A stretch of DNA of 64,000 nucleotides. Origin: Amblyornis subalaris. Its lineage: Eukaryota; Chordata; Aves; Passeriformes; Ptilonorhynchidae. Under the pieces are notes generated by a model. That model was not told the DNA's origin and made no database searches. It saw nothing but the letters and a program-made list of their open reading frames with translations. A program made the position numbers and the translations under genes. Positions 50,016 to 62,250 of this stretch are shown here, one piece after another; positions within the stretch are counted from its first letter, which is position 1, and the number at the start of each line of letters is the position of its first letter. The DNA lies in the NCBI GenBank assembly GCA_018881555.1, contig JACAXG010000231.1, forward strand, positions 372,001 to 436,000, in the 5' to 3' direction.

Positions 50016-52850
50016 TTAACTGGTGCATAATTTCTGTTTTTATGATTGTGTCCTGTGGTTAGCACATGTTAAATTTGCCCTGGAAAGACAATGCTTTGTC
50101 TTCATTTGTATTCATCCTGTTTTATTTAGTACATCTGGAAATCAGGCTCAGCATTACTGTTATTTCCCCATCCCCTCCCAGTGTTCTCTTATAGGACACG
50201 GTGTTTTGTAATGCAGTTTCTCCCCCAAGTGTCTGTCCTGGTCTGTGGTCTACATGTAACTTTATAGAGGTAGACAGTACATTTCTAGGACTATATAAAT
50301 ACAGTTTTAACATTCCAGAGCTGCAATAACTTATTAGATCATTGACAGAATTTAAATTATTTAAATTCTTTTAAAAGCTGGAAAGAGAACAGCAATTTTG
50401 GTTGCTATTTTCCGAATGTACAGCAGATGGTGCTTAACAGATATGCTTTACAACCAATGTCTGAAAACAGCTAAGCCTGGCAACTTGAATTTTATTGATG
50501 CTTCCCAGTCTTTTCAAAGAAGCAATTTGAATGAAAGGCGCCCACCAGGATTGACTTACTTCAATGTACACAACGTGCACAATGTTTGAAGGATGGGGAT
50601 GCAACACAGCTCTTCAAAAAAAGTCTCTCGTGTGCTGTAAGGATCTATACATTTGGAAAGGAGTTAGGCATTAGAAGGATTATTTCACTCTTGATCCTGG
50701 GCCTTTTCCTCCAGGCTCATCGTACATAGTTCACTTAACTAAACGGAAGGATCCAAGCTCCCAAGTACTACTTTCCACAAGGACAAAACAATATGAAGAA
50801 AACGGTGCGATGAGACCTAGTCTGATGCCCCTGAGCTCTCATTCACACACCTATCAATGAAAGAAGTTACTTTTTTTCTGGCACCAACAGATGAGCCTGT
50901 GCTGTGGTTCTGGGTAACCCTTTCCCAGCACGGGTGGGATGTGTCTCAGGACAAAGCAAGAACTTACGTCACTGTTTCCCCTCTTGGTATCTTATTAGCA
51001 AGATAAGGAAGTTGCTGCAGCTCTGAGGTGCTATTTACATTCTGCAGTGTCATAATCTCAAGATTTATCTCTAATAAGGCAGCTGTCATTATAAAGAAGC
51101 ACAAGCTACCATGAGCTAAGGGAATAATATGAAGGGGGGCAATGAGTCAGAAAGCTAAAGAGAATTTACTGACATGCTTAGTAAAGTTTTAACGAAACTT
51201 TATTTTTAGGCCTGTTTTTTATTTCCCAAAGCGTTATTTCTTTTTAAATGTGCATTTTTTTAAATTACCGATTAAAGGGCTCACAATTACCATCTCCAAA
51301 AGGGAAATTCCTCCTGCACAAACATTGATAAGGTATAAACAGCAGGAATGCAAATACTTACACCAGTCTTTAGTAGTGGTGTATCAACCCCGACCTTGTT
51401 GGGTCTCTCCTGAAGCCTGAAGGGTACTTGGCTGCAGACTGTGAGTTGTAGTGACAGCCAGCCATGCAAAACCCATTGGGAAGACATTTCACGCTCACAT
51501 AATTGGCCTAAAATCTCTGGAGTTACTCTGATTTTCAGATGTTCTGTTTGCCTGCTAAATAGGCAGTCATGCCCCAGTGCTGCCCCAATTTCTCTAGAGT
51601 CGAAATTCGATTCCCTACTAGAACTGAGACAACTGGCTGTCCATAGGAAAACAATAGATCTTATGGGCAGCTGTGGGGGATGCAGTCCTTATTCTTGCCT
51701 GCAGCAGTTTTAAAGGCAAGCCAGCCTTTAAGTCAAGTTAATGCAGCTGCAGGCCTAGTGCCTGTGTTAAGACTCCTTTAAGAGCTTGAGCACATGAATT
51801 GGGTGCTTTTCCAACACATCTGTATAGGGATGCACATGATGACCTGCCAGCTGGACTTGAATGCAGAAGTCTCACATCTGCAGTAGATTTACTAGGATTC
51901 ACAACCAGAGTGATTTCAAATACAGACCTGATCAGATTAACTTTGAAAAATACATGGTGCCATGAGATGTTATGAATCATACCTACTAGTCCATATAGGG
52001 AAGAAAACCCATCAGGCTGTTTAAACCAAGCAGTATCCAGGTTTTAGCAAAAAAGGTGAGTGGTCCATTAATGACTCAGAGCCCCTGAGACCGGAGTGGA
52101 AAAGCTGCCACCAATTCAGCAAAGAGGCTGAAGATCTAGCAGGACCTTACATGTGCAAACTCTGTGAAGGGGCCCTTGTTCCTTGCTCCAGAGATGAGGA
52201 GGGGGTGAGAATGCATCTCTCTGGCATATGACGGCACAATTGTGTATGGGCAATGAGAAATGATGTGAATTTATCTGAGGTGTTGCCAATAGAAATGGCC
52301 AAATACTCTCTGAAACCTTTATAATAACAGACAATTAAAGGAGCCTCTGTTTCCTGATCCTAAGAACATTTTGAGGAGTAAGCGATTACAGCCAAGATCG
52401 CTGGGAGCCTGTGTGGAACTGAGTGTCTGTTTAAGCACCATCTGCAGCTGTTGGCCCACCTTCTCCTTTTGTTTAAATTTCTATTCTCCACAGGCCGCTG
52501 TGAGCAGATCACGGTGTTGCTGAGGCAATAATCANTACTGCTCTCATTTTAACTCGCTTGCCACTGAGAAAGCCAAGTCTAATATTGAAGTTTTTAAAAA
52601 CAAACTTGGGCAACAGACTGCATTGTTTAAGTTGCTACTTCATTACAATTATAAAGCTGTAGGAAAAAGATTAGTTGATATATTAATCTGTCACAAATTT
52701 ACAGCATCTAGTCCCCTTTCATGGGTCTCATTTCGTAGAGTACTGGGTAAATGCCAAAGCAGACTGTAAAAAAAAATCTTTTATGGGCATTAGTAAGAAA
52801 GCATGATTTACCCAGTCCTGAAGAGGGGCATGGAGTCACATCAGCCAAAG

Positions 52851-52911
52851 TGTATGTGCACATGTGTGTTGCATGTGCACGTGTGTTGCATGTGTACATC
52901 CATGTGTGGTG
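52851..52911 (+). repeat. Imperfect GT/GCA microsatellite
   Basis: This is an alternating purine-pyrimidine stretch with near-repeats of TGTGCACATGTGTGTTGCA, TGTGCACGTGTGTTGCA and TGTGTACATCCATGTGTGG. It is an imperfect minisatellite-like array of about three units with Z-DNA potential. Confidence 0.75.
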
Positions 52912-55900
52912 GGGGAAGGCCCAGAAGCAGGAACACTATGACTGTATCATACAATGTAGGATGCATTGTGCATTTTAACACTGAAGGCAGTTTCCTCCTC
53001 AAATCAGAATATTCCTTTTTGGTATGGAGAATTACAATGTTTCGCTACTGTGAGTTCTTGAGACAAAATCGTCCTGGCTGCTTCTGTCCCTACCACAGTC
53101 AGTAATATCTTACTGAGAGCTGAACAGAAATGTAGATTTGGGTCTCCACAAACCTCCTTCAAGGGATGGTTAATACTAAAATAACATTAGGAAAACCACT
53201 AAGCAAATCCCTGAATGAGCTAAAAGGAACAAATTTTGCTCCTGTATCTACTAGTACCTGACCAGAACTTGTACTCTAAAATTTCACATTTAGGAAATTT
53301 CAAAGGTGCCATCCATCTAAAGGGAGGAGTATTCAGCACCACAGTTTCCAGTGGACAAAAGAAAAGAAAAATTAAAAATGAAACCAAGCTAGTTCGCGGC
53401 ATCACTTCTAGTCTAAAACTTGTCCCCTTAGCCAGGGAAGAGTACGTTCAGATACTGTGAGAGGGGAAAGTGCTTGGCTGCAGGTGAAATCTAGAAAGGT
53501 ATAAAAAGCGTCCTGTTGTTTAGAAGGTTGGTCTCTATAATGCTTTTAAGAGCTGCTGTTTCTTGTCTCTGGGTTTCACTCTACCACTCTGAACTGCACC
53601 AATAAAACTGAAAGAAAGCAACTGACATCAATGAAGGAAAGTAAGTGTGAACTCCAACAGGCTTAGAAACATATGATAGAAATAAATTCTTACATCTACT
53701 GGTTTGAACACTGAACTGGCTCTTGGGGTGTCCTGCAAGGCTGTGGGTGGCTGCCATTCAATCTACATCCAAGTTCAGCTCTCACTGGCGCTAATAGGTA
53801 TGCCATGTACTTTTTATTCAGAGAAAACAGAAAGACAATTACACATCTTTGTTTAGTTTCACTGGAATCAACAGAAATCCCTGTCCCAAGACACAGACTG
53901 GAATGATTAGGGTCTGAGCAGGAATTCTGCTGTGGGTCCCTTCAAACTGGCGACAAGGAAAGGGACTGGGGCACTGGTTTCACTGTGGTTGTGTGTGACA
54001 GGAATCTGAAGGTGAGCGAACAACAAGCAAAGGTAATGTGAGAGCAAGACTAAAGAGAAAAGCTCTACTGAATTGTGTTTAAAATAACTGCTTCCTGCTG
54101 TCTGTGTATGTAAACAGAACTACAGAATCGAAAACAGCAACTCCTTACTCCAGCCAGACAAACATATCCTACACAAGCAATTTCTAGGAAGATTCCTGTT
54201 GTGGCTAACTGCTTATGGACTAATGCTTACAAAAGCAGATATTTAGACTAGGTGCTTAGTAGCATTTCACAAAATATGTTTCTTGCACAGCTCCAGTGAA
54301 ATACTAGAAATGCTACCAGCCTGTATCAGCTGACACGTTGCTTCAGCTCCTTTCATTATTAACCAGCAAACCATCTAGGGCCCTATTTACATCTCATAAA
54401 TGCACCTGATCTGTCAAAACAATGATCTTCTTGCTGCAAGGGGTACATTACGATCAGGAATCATTGGAAGAACAATTGTTTCAGGGCTCTGATGTTTCAT
54501 GTGTCTTTTATAACCCTCCCAAGTGCAGGGCTTCCTTTCATAAGGAAAGGAAAACTTGTCCTTTTTTTTTTTGCATGGTCTGTCATCAACTCCCATCTCT
54601 CGTTGACTGCTGTGACTCTGTTTGGGGTTTACTGTCTGTGATTCAGTTTCATAGGAGGAAGATGGAAGAGTAGCTCACTCAGATCAATGCTATGTAGTGT
54701 CCACTCTGAGTCAGACATGACAGCTTTGTATCAGTATTCTCTGAAAAGACCCTGAAGAGACTTGTCCAGACCCTTCCTTTGTGATTATCTTTAAGCAGGA
54801 CAATGAACAGGATAGAAACAGATGTCTTTCAGATTGCTTTCCAAAAAGAAAAGGCCTCCAGTTTTTAGAAAAGTCAGAGTTATTATTCAAATAATCTATT
54901 TGCATAAATCAGTAATATTGACTCCTCCTGACATTTCCTGGCTTAAAGAGCAGCATTCCATTTGGAAGGAAAGCAGATACAAATCTATCTTTAAAGCAGT
55001 CCAAACAACCAAGCTGGATCTGGGCACTGGTCTGATGAGAACTTAATTGAAAAATCTGGTTTACACTGCTGTGGGACTGACTCCATACAGGTTCTATAGG
55101 CAGCTCTGAACCAGAATCAGGAAGTTTAGGTTCAGCTCCAAAGCTGCTCTTTTCGTGTCCCTGTTGCTATACCACATGCGTGCAAAGCACAAACCTCAGA
55201 TTATTCTCAAAACTGAGCTCTTTATTCAAAATGTTAACTTAGTAGCCATAAAAAAATATGTTCTACATCAAGTTGGTTGATTCTTGTATTGCAGTATTTC
55301 CCAGCAGCCACACTATTTTAACTTCTGGGCCTGTTCCAGATAGTCTAGAAAGTCTAATTCTAGACAACTTAGTGAAAAAAGGGACAAAAGCTTTTCACAA
55401 TTCAGGGTAATTCCATGAGAAGATATTTCTGAAATTTATTACAAGTGATGACTGAAATCTAGGATAACGCCAAATGTTCATGACTATGGAATGAAAAATG
55501 TTATTAGAGTAATATGAAATATTGACTACAAACACCTTGTGAACATATTTCCTCCTGAAATTGTATGAGCAAGCTTAACTGAACCTCTACACAGCAACCA
55601 CATTTTTTGTGAGAATTTGTAACCACGCTCTGTGGAACTATAGATAACTTACCTATACTAATAGCAAATAAACCAGAACAATTTTCAGTTGAACCATAAG
55701 CCACTGATAGTGCATTACCAAAAAGCTATATACATTGTTTGTAGCACTTAAAATAAAAATTGAAGGACTTTTTTTGTTATTTTGAAGACAAGTAGCTTTG
55801 TAAATTGCTCTCTGCAAATTGTTTTCATTAGCTGTAAACAAGAATTTCATAGCTATGCATTTAATTGCACAAAAAGTTTGATTAGAATAGTGTAAAAGTG

Positions 55901-56721
55901 CATTTCTAGAATGCAGTTCCTCCATGAATTTGATTTTAAGGTTTCCTTTATTCACTGCATAGAACGAACAAGAGAAATAAAATTTTAGATGGGTAACTTT
56001 GAAGATTTTGTCTATACAAACTGCCTTTATTAGATCTAAAGTATCAGAGATTTTGCTCTGAATAATAAAAGGTAATTTAAGTTGTTCATAAACCAATTAG
56101 TTCTCAACAAGTGGTAACAGTCAAGAGGGAAAAATCGTAATAACTACTAACGGATTAAGGTCTAACTCTTGTGGGTTTTTTTGGTAAATNTCTTAATTCA
56201 CAAGAGATGAATACATAAAGAGATTTTTCTTTGAAGGCAGTAAGCTGAGCTAATCTATTTTGAAGTCTCTATCTTCAGCTATACATCAAGTGTGTAAGTA
56301 TTTTTCTTTGAGGACTGTTGGGCATGGATGGCCACATCTCAAGGAGCAGCAGCTCCCAGTTTGGTAAGCGTTTCACTTCAGGGATTCTTTCAGCAGATGA
56401 AGAGATGCTACAGGCAGCACAGCAAGTCAGAAAGGCTCTTAAGGCAGGAGCTGTCAGCAGAGCTGCCTGAGTGGGTGTGTGAGTCAGATGAGGTGTGCAC
56501 ATTTCCCTCTGTTGCGTGTAGCCAGAGGCAATGCCCAGCCTNATGTCCAGAAACATCCACCCGGAGGAACAACAGGGGCAGGCATTGCTGGTGATTTCAT
56601 ACAAAGCAGTTTGTGTTTCCACTGTCTCTTCACAGAGAACTGCTTCTCCCTGCTGTGCCAAGATTTCCCTTTTTTCTCCCCACCTGCCCTCAGAGCTAAA
56701 ATTCATCTTCTCTCTTGATTA

Positions 56722-56800
56722 TTGCCATCTGTTTTGCTGCGATCTCCATCAGGCCGTGCAAAATAATTACCGGGCTCGTTTTCTGCCGGTCTGAAAATAC
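56722..56800. promoter_or_regulatory. Candidate short conserved non-coding element
   Basis: A compact stretch contains an E-box-like CATCTG, tgctgcgatctccatcagg, gcaaaataattaccgg and ttctgccggtctg. Its CpG content and complexity are higher than the surrounding AT-rich DNA, and it has no open frame of note. The CpGs are unusual in this CpG-poor window and may reflect constraint. Conservation was not tested. Confidence 0.2.
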
Positions 56801-57503
56801 AAGTGGTTTCTACCAGAATGCTGAGGATTCCTCTGTCCTGTGGAGTTCAACTGCCTTTATTTGAAGGCCCTGGCAAGAAATTAACGAAGCCTCCTTTACC
56901 CAAGGTTTCAGCTGGAGTGAATATGTTAAAAATTCTGATAATGCTGAATCAAACTCAGTCTTCTTTCCGAGGATTTTTTCCCTTTTATTTCCCTATGTGT
57001 TCCGAGGCCTCTTGGTCAACTTTTCCATCTGTGTCTGTGGGTTTCCGCTGCTGGTAATGGTTGAAATTTGGATCTTGAGTGGACGCCTCAGAGGGAAGAA
57101 TTCTGAGCCTCTTTCTAGACAACATTATTGCAATTTTCATTTGCAGTCTTTTGACCAACAGTTGTAAAATTGCCAGCTACAGCACATGTTCATTTTCTCT
57201 TAGCTCAGGGTCACTGTGAATATGCATCATGATGTTCTTCTCCTTAAGGGGGAAAAGAAAAGATTGTGGGATACAGAAGGACAAGTTTTGCGTAAGTGCT
57301 TTTGTAGAGGTGAAGGGATATTACAGCACTTCAATATGACTCATTTTATTAGTCAAAAGCTTCCAGCAGGATGGACTGCTATGAACAGCAAAATGTCTGA
57401 AGTAAAAGGAAAACATGGTTTCCAAAATGAAATGGTCGCCATGTGTACATTCATTTTAATTTTTGGGCAGAGGTTTTTTTGTTTCTGGGGTTTTTTTGGT
57501 GTG

Positions 57504-57521
57504 TTTTTTTTTTTTTTTTTT
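57504..57521 (+). repeat. T18 homopolymer in a T-rich tract
   Basis: Eighteen consecutive T residues end a T/G-rich stretch from 57470. It is a simple repeat. No minus-strand retroposed body with this as its tail was recognised. Confidence 0.75.
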
Positions 57522-58699
57522 GAAAATGCATGTGCATAGAGTTCATGTCAAGGGACATTTTTAGGGATGGCTTCTCTAAAACATGNTCCAGTAATTATTT
57601 CTTACCACTTTGCTGCACATTTTTTTCTTTAGCTGTATTGATGCTTTTAGCAAAATCTCCTACAAAGCTAGCTTAGGTTTGCTCTGGTTTAACAGCACGA
57701 TGACACAATGGAGAAAAGAGGTATCACAGAAACTATAATCTGAAGTGGCATCTAAGCTCATGAAGAATAACTAAAAAAACCTGTCAGTGGTAGGCAGATA
57801 AACTTTGATGTCATTAGTTAGCTTGGTCTTTAAAGTCTTGTCTGTCTTGCTCACCACTGTAAACAGAACATTTCTTACAAATTGTCCCCATTTGACATGA
57901 AATCGTTTTTGAATAGGTACAGTTGGTGTGTACATATGTAGCACATAGGAGAACATAATAAAGGTTCTGTAGAAATACTAGAGCACCTAAATATTAAACC
58001 ACTCATCACTGTTACAAGAATACAAGAAATTCACAGTCCGAAATTATACTTTATTTGCAATCAGCAAAGAAGGACCCAGTATGGCCTATTTAACTTAGTG
58101 CAGAATAAATTTTAATTTTGGATTAGTATCTCTGGGAATAGGTTCTTTAATTCTCTCTAGCATCTGTGATTTGCATTAATATATGCAAAGTATTGTAACA
58201 GCATACTCCTTCCAAAAGCAGTTCTCTTCAAAATTAAATGCTCCATTTTGATAAAGGGAATTATCTTTTGTTTTAATAAAAATCCCTACATTTTTTTTTA
58301 ACCCATAGTAGTCTAGTTTTTACAGCAAAATGTGCAAGGCATTTAGAAACATCAATTTAAAGGGTTTCATTTTGCCTGTTATTAAACTGGATAATTCCTT
58401 CACAATGTGTGCTTGTATGCTGGTTACAATGGAGTGTAATTGAGAATATCTGTACGTGTGTGTATGCATATGTATATGTATATATTTTCTACTTATTCTG
58501 TGTAAGTTTCAGGTTATGTTATTCTTTCCTTTAGTAAATCTGATTTTCAATCCTGAGTTTGCTACTATTTAGGACAATTTCCTATTGATTTCACTGAGTT
58601 TTGCACAGTTACATCCGAATAGGAAGTCAATGGTGTCTTCAGATTTTGGTGCAGACTTAACTGAGTGGCTGTGACTTGTTTCTTGTGGGCTTCAGAGAC

Positions 58700-59246
58700 C
58701 AGATACCCCCATGTTCCTGGCACTGGTGCGGCTGCACCTCGAATCCTGTGTTCAATTCCGGGTCCCTCACTGCAAGAAAAACATTGAGGTGCTGGAGTGT
58801 GTCCAGAGAAGGGCAACAGAGCTGGGGAAGAGTCTGGGGAACAAGTCTGGTGAGGAGAGGCTGAGGGAGCTGGGTGTGTTTACCCTGGAGAAAAGGAGGC
58901 TCAGGCGTGACATCATCACTCTCTAAAACTGCCTGAAAGGAGGGTGTAGCCAGGTGGGAGTTGGTCTCTTCTCCCAAGTAAAAAACAATAGGACAAGAGT
59001 AAATGGCCTCAAGTTGCACCAGAGGATTGGATAATAGGAAAAATTTCTTCACTGGAAGGATGTCAGGCATTGGAACAGGCTGCCCATGGAAGTGGTGGGA
59101 TCACCATCCCTGATATTGTTTAAAAAAGCCCATGTGAATGTGGCAGCTGGGGACACGGTTTGATGGCAACATGGCAGTGCTACATTTACAGTTGGACTTG
59201 ATGATCTTGGAGGTTTTCTCCAAACTTAATAGTTGTATTATTCTAT
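58700..59246 (+). mobile_element. CR1 LINE fragment, 3' end only
   Basis: This is a CR1 remnant on the + strand. The first part keeps recognisable reverse-transcriptase C-terminal residues ([20 protein letters not shown], then [32 protein letters not shown]) to about 58925. It is followed by CR1 3' sequence (ctggaaggatgtcaggcattggaacaggctgccca region, 59050-59090) and the degraded terminus near 59205-59246 (tgatcttggaggttttctcc, then ttattctata). The fragment lacks everything upstream and is inactive. Confidence 0.92.
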
Positions 59247-61924
59247 AATTTTCTCACAGCTCCTGATATCCAGTAGTCTTTTTCTCCTTCTTGTAGGGAA
59301 ACACTTCCAGTTCATGTTTTTCAGATTTTGGCACCTGGACAGCTTGTACCTCACTGTGGATTCCTGGATCATGAAGAATTACAAAAAACTTCCAAGAACC
59401 TGGTGGAGACCTGGTGGTGTCCTGCTTTTCTTTTGTCTCTTTAATTATTTTTTTCAGTCTTGGATCTCTCTTAACTGCATAGGTGTCTCTCAAAGGTCAG
59501 AAAAATGGCCATTTGGAAGGTAAAATGCTCTACTTAAGGCTGTATCACTTTTTTTTACATCTTTCCAATTGTTTAGCTTGTTTTCTGTGACTGAAGGATT
59601 CATAGTCATCTTAACATTTCCCACACTTAGCTTCATGAAAGAGTGCCATGGCCTGTAATTAATGAGATCTGCTTTAAATGTCACCACTTTGCTCATGGAA
59701 CAGTTCTATTTTTACTTGATTCTTGACATTCAGATTTGTTAGCATGCTGACGTGTGTTTTACAACATTTCTTGCTTTACAGCTAACACAGCATCTCAGCG
59801 GTGCTGGCTACCTTTTCATAGCTTGGACAAATGCAGCTTAGAAAAAGATTCTCCGTGGTCTATCGCATTTTCTTTGTTGTTAGGTTACTGGGACTTTTTT
59901 AGTCACTCTGACTGTAAGTTTAAATGCATCCCTCTTCTGGCGTCACAGTTGCTGGAACTCCATGACTGAGATCAAACCAATCCTCCCCAGTTTCAGACGT
60001 GGGCCCAGCAGTGCCTTCCTCTCACAGGTGAGAGGTGCATAAGGCCCTGTAGCCTCTGGAGATAGAGAACCACACCAGAACTTGAAAGCCCGCTTTTCAA
60101 AACCATTTGGTTTTCTTTGTCCTAGTTCAAAATATGCAGGTGCCTTCACAACAGAATTTGAGAAGCGAAAGTACAAAAAGGTAATAGGTTTTGTGTCTTT
60201 CAGCATCAAATTGTAATTCTCAGAAAAAAGAAAAATATCTGGGTATTATGGTAATGGTCGGATGTCTGATGACTAATGAAGGATAAATGCTTAGATAATT
60301 AGGATAATTAAAAAGTGAAAGACTCTGGGTTGGATTTTAGAAATCATTCACATTCAAAATCACTCGTTCCTGTGATTTTTTTCTTCTGTTTATTTACTCT
60401 GTTTCTCTCGTGAAGGTTTTAAACTCCTGTTGTGCCACTTTGCCCAAAGACTATATAAAATATATAAAAAAAAGCAATTTTCTGCAACAGTTACTGGTAG
60501 ATCTTCTCTTCCTCTTGTATGCCTATTTGCTGTGTAGTCTCATCAGCTTTCTAAAGCAAAGTTTTTCAGTTTCACAGTTTAATATTGGTGTCCTCTCATT
60601 TTACATGATCAGATAAACTGTGCTGTTTCTTCCCTTACAGATAACTGGAAGAGAAAGATTGCATTTGTATTTGAAATTGTGGCTGAGACAGCTACATTAG
60701 CAGCTCACTTGTAATACAGATAATATGTATAACTGGAGTATTATTGCCACCTCATATTCAGAAAAAGGAAGTGTGAGCGAGGTTGCAGTGCCTGTGCCCT
60801 CTTAGGGGTTGACCTGTGGTGGATCTATGGCTGTGCAAACAATACGATCAAATACAGAGTCCTTAAAGGTGAGGAGATGGGTGCAAGGTAAACAAAAAAA
60901 GTGACTAGTAGCAGCCCAGAGAAAACAAGATTGTTTCCTGATCAGTACATTTCAGAGATTTTTTTTTTCCCCAAAATTTTGAAAGGCAGCACAGAAACAT
61001 CTAAGCTTCTTGAACATGCTGCTTTAGTCTTAAGTAGCTTCCCCATGATGAGATAATGCCATGCTAATTCTGAAATGTAGAAGAACATGAGTATGCTCTT
61101 GATACAGCTATTTTTATAAAGTAGCACATAATGTTTTCCTATTCTAAAAGCATGTATTAAACCCTCCAAAACTGAACATCTTTTAAGACGCCATTTCAAA
61201 CTATTCAGTCAGCTGGAAAGACGTTTTCAACAGAACTTATGGTTTAAAACACAGGAACAATGCAACATATTCATAAATAACTTGCTGCCATTGTTTAATC
61301 TGGTAGTGATTTACGTGCAGAAGGTTTCTCTCTGTTCATGGTGTGTGTTTCTAATTTTTTTTCTATTAGAGAAGGAAAAAGAAGCTAAATTTTGACTCAG
61401 AAAGTATATAAAATGATCTCACAGATCAATACTCTGCTTCCAATTAGTGTTTCTAATTTTGCACCACTTTTCTCATCATTTGCTCTTAATGAAAAAGCAA
61501 ATGTTTCAACACGAGTTTCATTATTTACTTTGGTCATTTAAACCAGTCAGAATTTCATGCAGAGACAGTAAATCTGGTCAAAGGATAGTGCCTGCTACTC
61601 CTCTGAGGCAGCTGGGAGAAGGGGACTTTTTATTCCCTAAAATCTCCTGTAGTGGTGGCACAGCCCCCTCGTGGGCTGTGGCAAACCGGTGCCCATCAGG
61701 TGCTCGCCCTCCAATGGATGGACGAGGGTGGATCCGAGGGCGGCACCGAGGTTTAAACCACATCCCCCCTGTCTAGAAGGTTCTGTGGTGTTCGGTTCAT
61801 GGTTGGTTCCCTGTTCTTACTCCCGCCTACCTGTTTTCCCCATTGGTTATGTATTCCCGGTTACCGCCCCTGTGCCCCCATCCCATTGGTTGTACTCTTT
61901 CCCTCCTCCCCTTTTTTCTCCCCC

Positions 61925-61932
61925 TATAAAAA
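61925..61932 (+). promoter_or_regulatory. LTR TATA box
   Basis: TATAAAAA follows a C-rich stretch (ccccttttttctccccc) and precedes the predicted start site by about 25-30 bp, near gtacacccttagtc at 61939-61952. It is the core promoter of the LTR. Confidence 0.65.
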
Positions 61933-61981
61933 CCTGTGTACACCCTTAGTCGGGGTTCTTTCCCCTCTGACCCCTTCAGAG

Positions 61982-61987
61982 ATTAAA
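61982..61987 (+). terminator. LTR polyadenylation signal ATTAAA
   Basis: ATTAAA lies within gagattaaaaccc about 55 bp downstream of the TATA box, the spacing expected for a signal in R. The sequence after it is C/T-rich. Confidence 0.5.
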
Positions 61988-62051
61988 ACCCTCTGGAACT
62001 CAAGGGAAAGACCTCTCTCGCTTCTTTACCTTCGGTGGCGCGCACGTGACA

Positions 62052-62250
62052 ACTGGTGGCAGGGGAGAGGGCTGCATCATTGCTGGGAAGCCAGCATTAT
62101 CCGAGCCTCAGCCTTGCCTGGCAGAGAGCTGCTTGCTCTCCAGCAAGGGCGGGTGGAAGGTGGCGCTGGGCATTCCTCAGTGAGGATTTCCTCACCAAAC
62201 TAGCCGTGCCTAAAGCAGCGCCGCAATCTCCCACCTTCAGATTTTGACAG
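62052..62250 (+). mobile_element. Possible ERV leader with primer-binding site, truncated
   Basis: Two bases after the LTR end, TGGTGGCAGGGGAGAGGG (62054-62071) starts with the TGG complementary to a tRNA CCA end. It resembles leucine-tRNA-type primer sites used by ERVL elements, with some mismatches. GC-rich sequence continues to about 62250 and then gives way to ordinary AT-rich DNA, so the provirus appears cut off in its leader. No gag, pol or env remnant and no second LTR is recognised in the remaining window. Confidence 0.4.

Larger units (their letters stand above)
61648..62051 (+). mobile_element. Endogenous retrovirus LTR (probably ERVL-like)
   Basis: A GC-richer 404-bp block begins TGTAGTGG and ends GTGACA, the TG...CA ends expected of an LTR. 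It contains a TATA box (61925-61932), an ATTAAA poly(A) signal about 55 bp later (61982-61987) and a T/C-rich region after it, giving the U3-R-U5 order on the + strand. An 8-bp inverted repeat (CACAGCCC/GGGCTGTG, 61659-61680) lies at its left. The flanks aatctcc and actggtg show no target duplication, consistent with a 5' LTR that continues into internal sequence rather than a solo LTR. A purine run at about 61614-61624 leaves the exact left boundary uncertain. No viral coding sequence was recognised. Confidence 0.65.

Noticed and set aside
55653..56096. 147-codon minus-strand open frame
   Set aside because: AT-rich composition, no motif, no promoter or splice context; judged a chance open frame.
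59254..59493. Charged 79-codon minus-strand frame next to a CR1 copy
   Set aside because: No family recognised and no splice or start context; the adjoining sequence is repeat-derived or unique AT-rich DNA.
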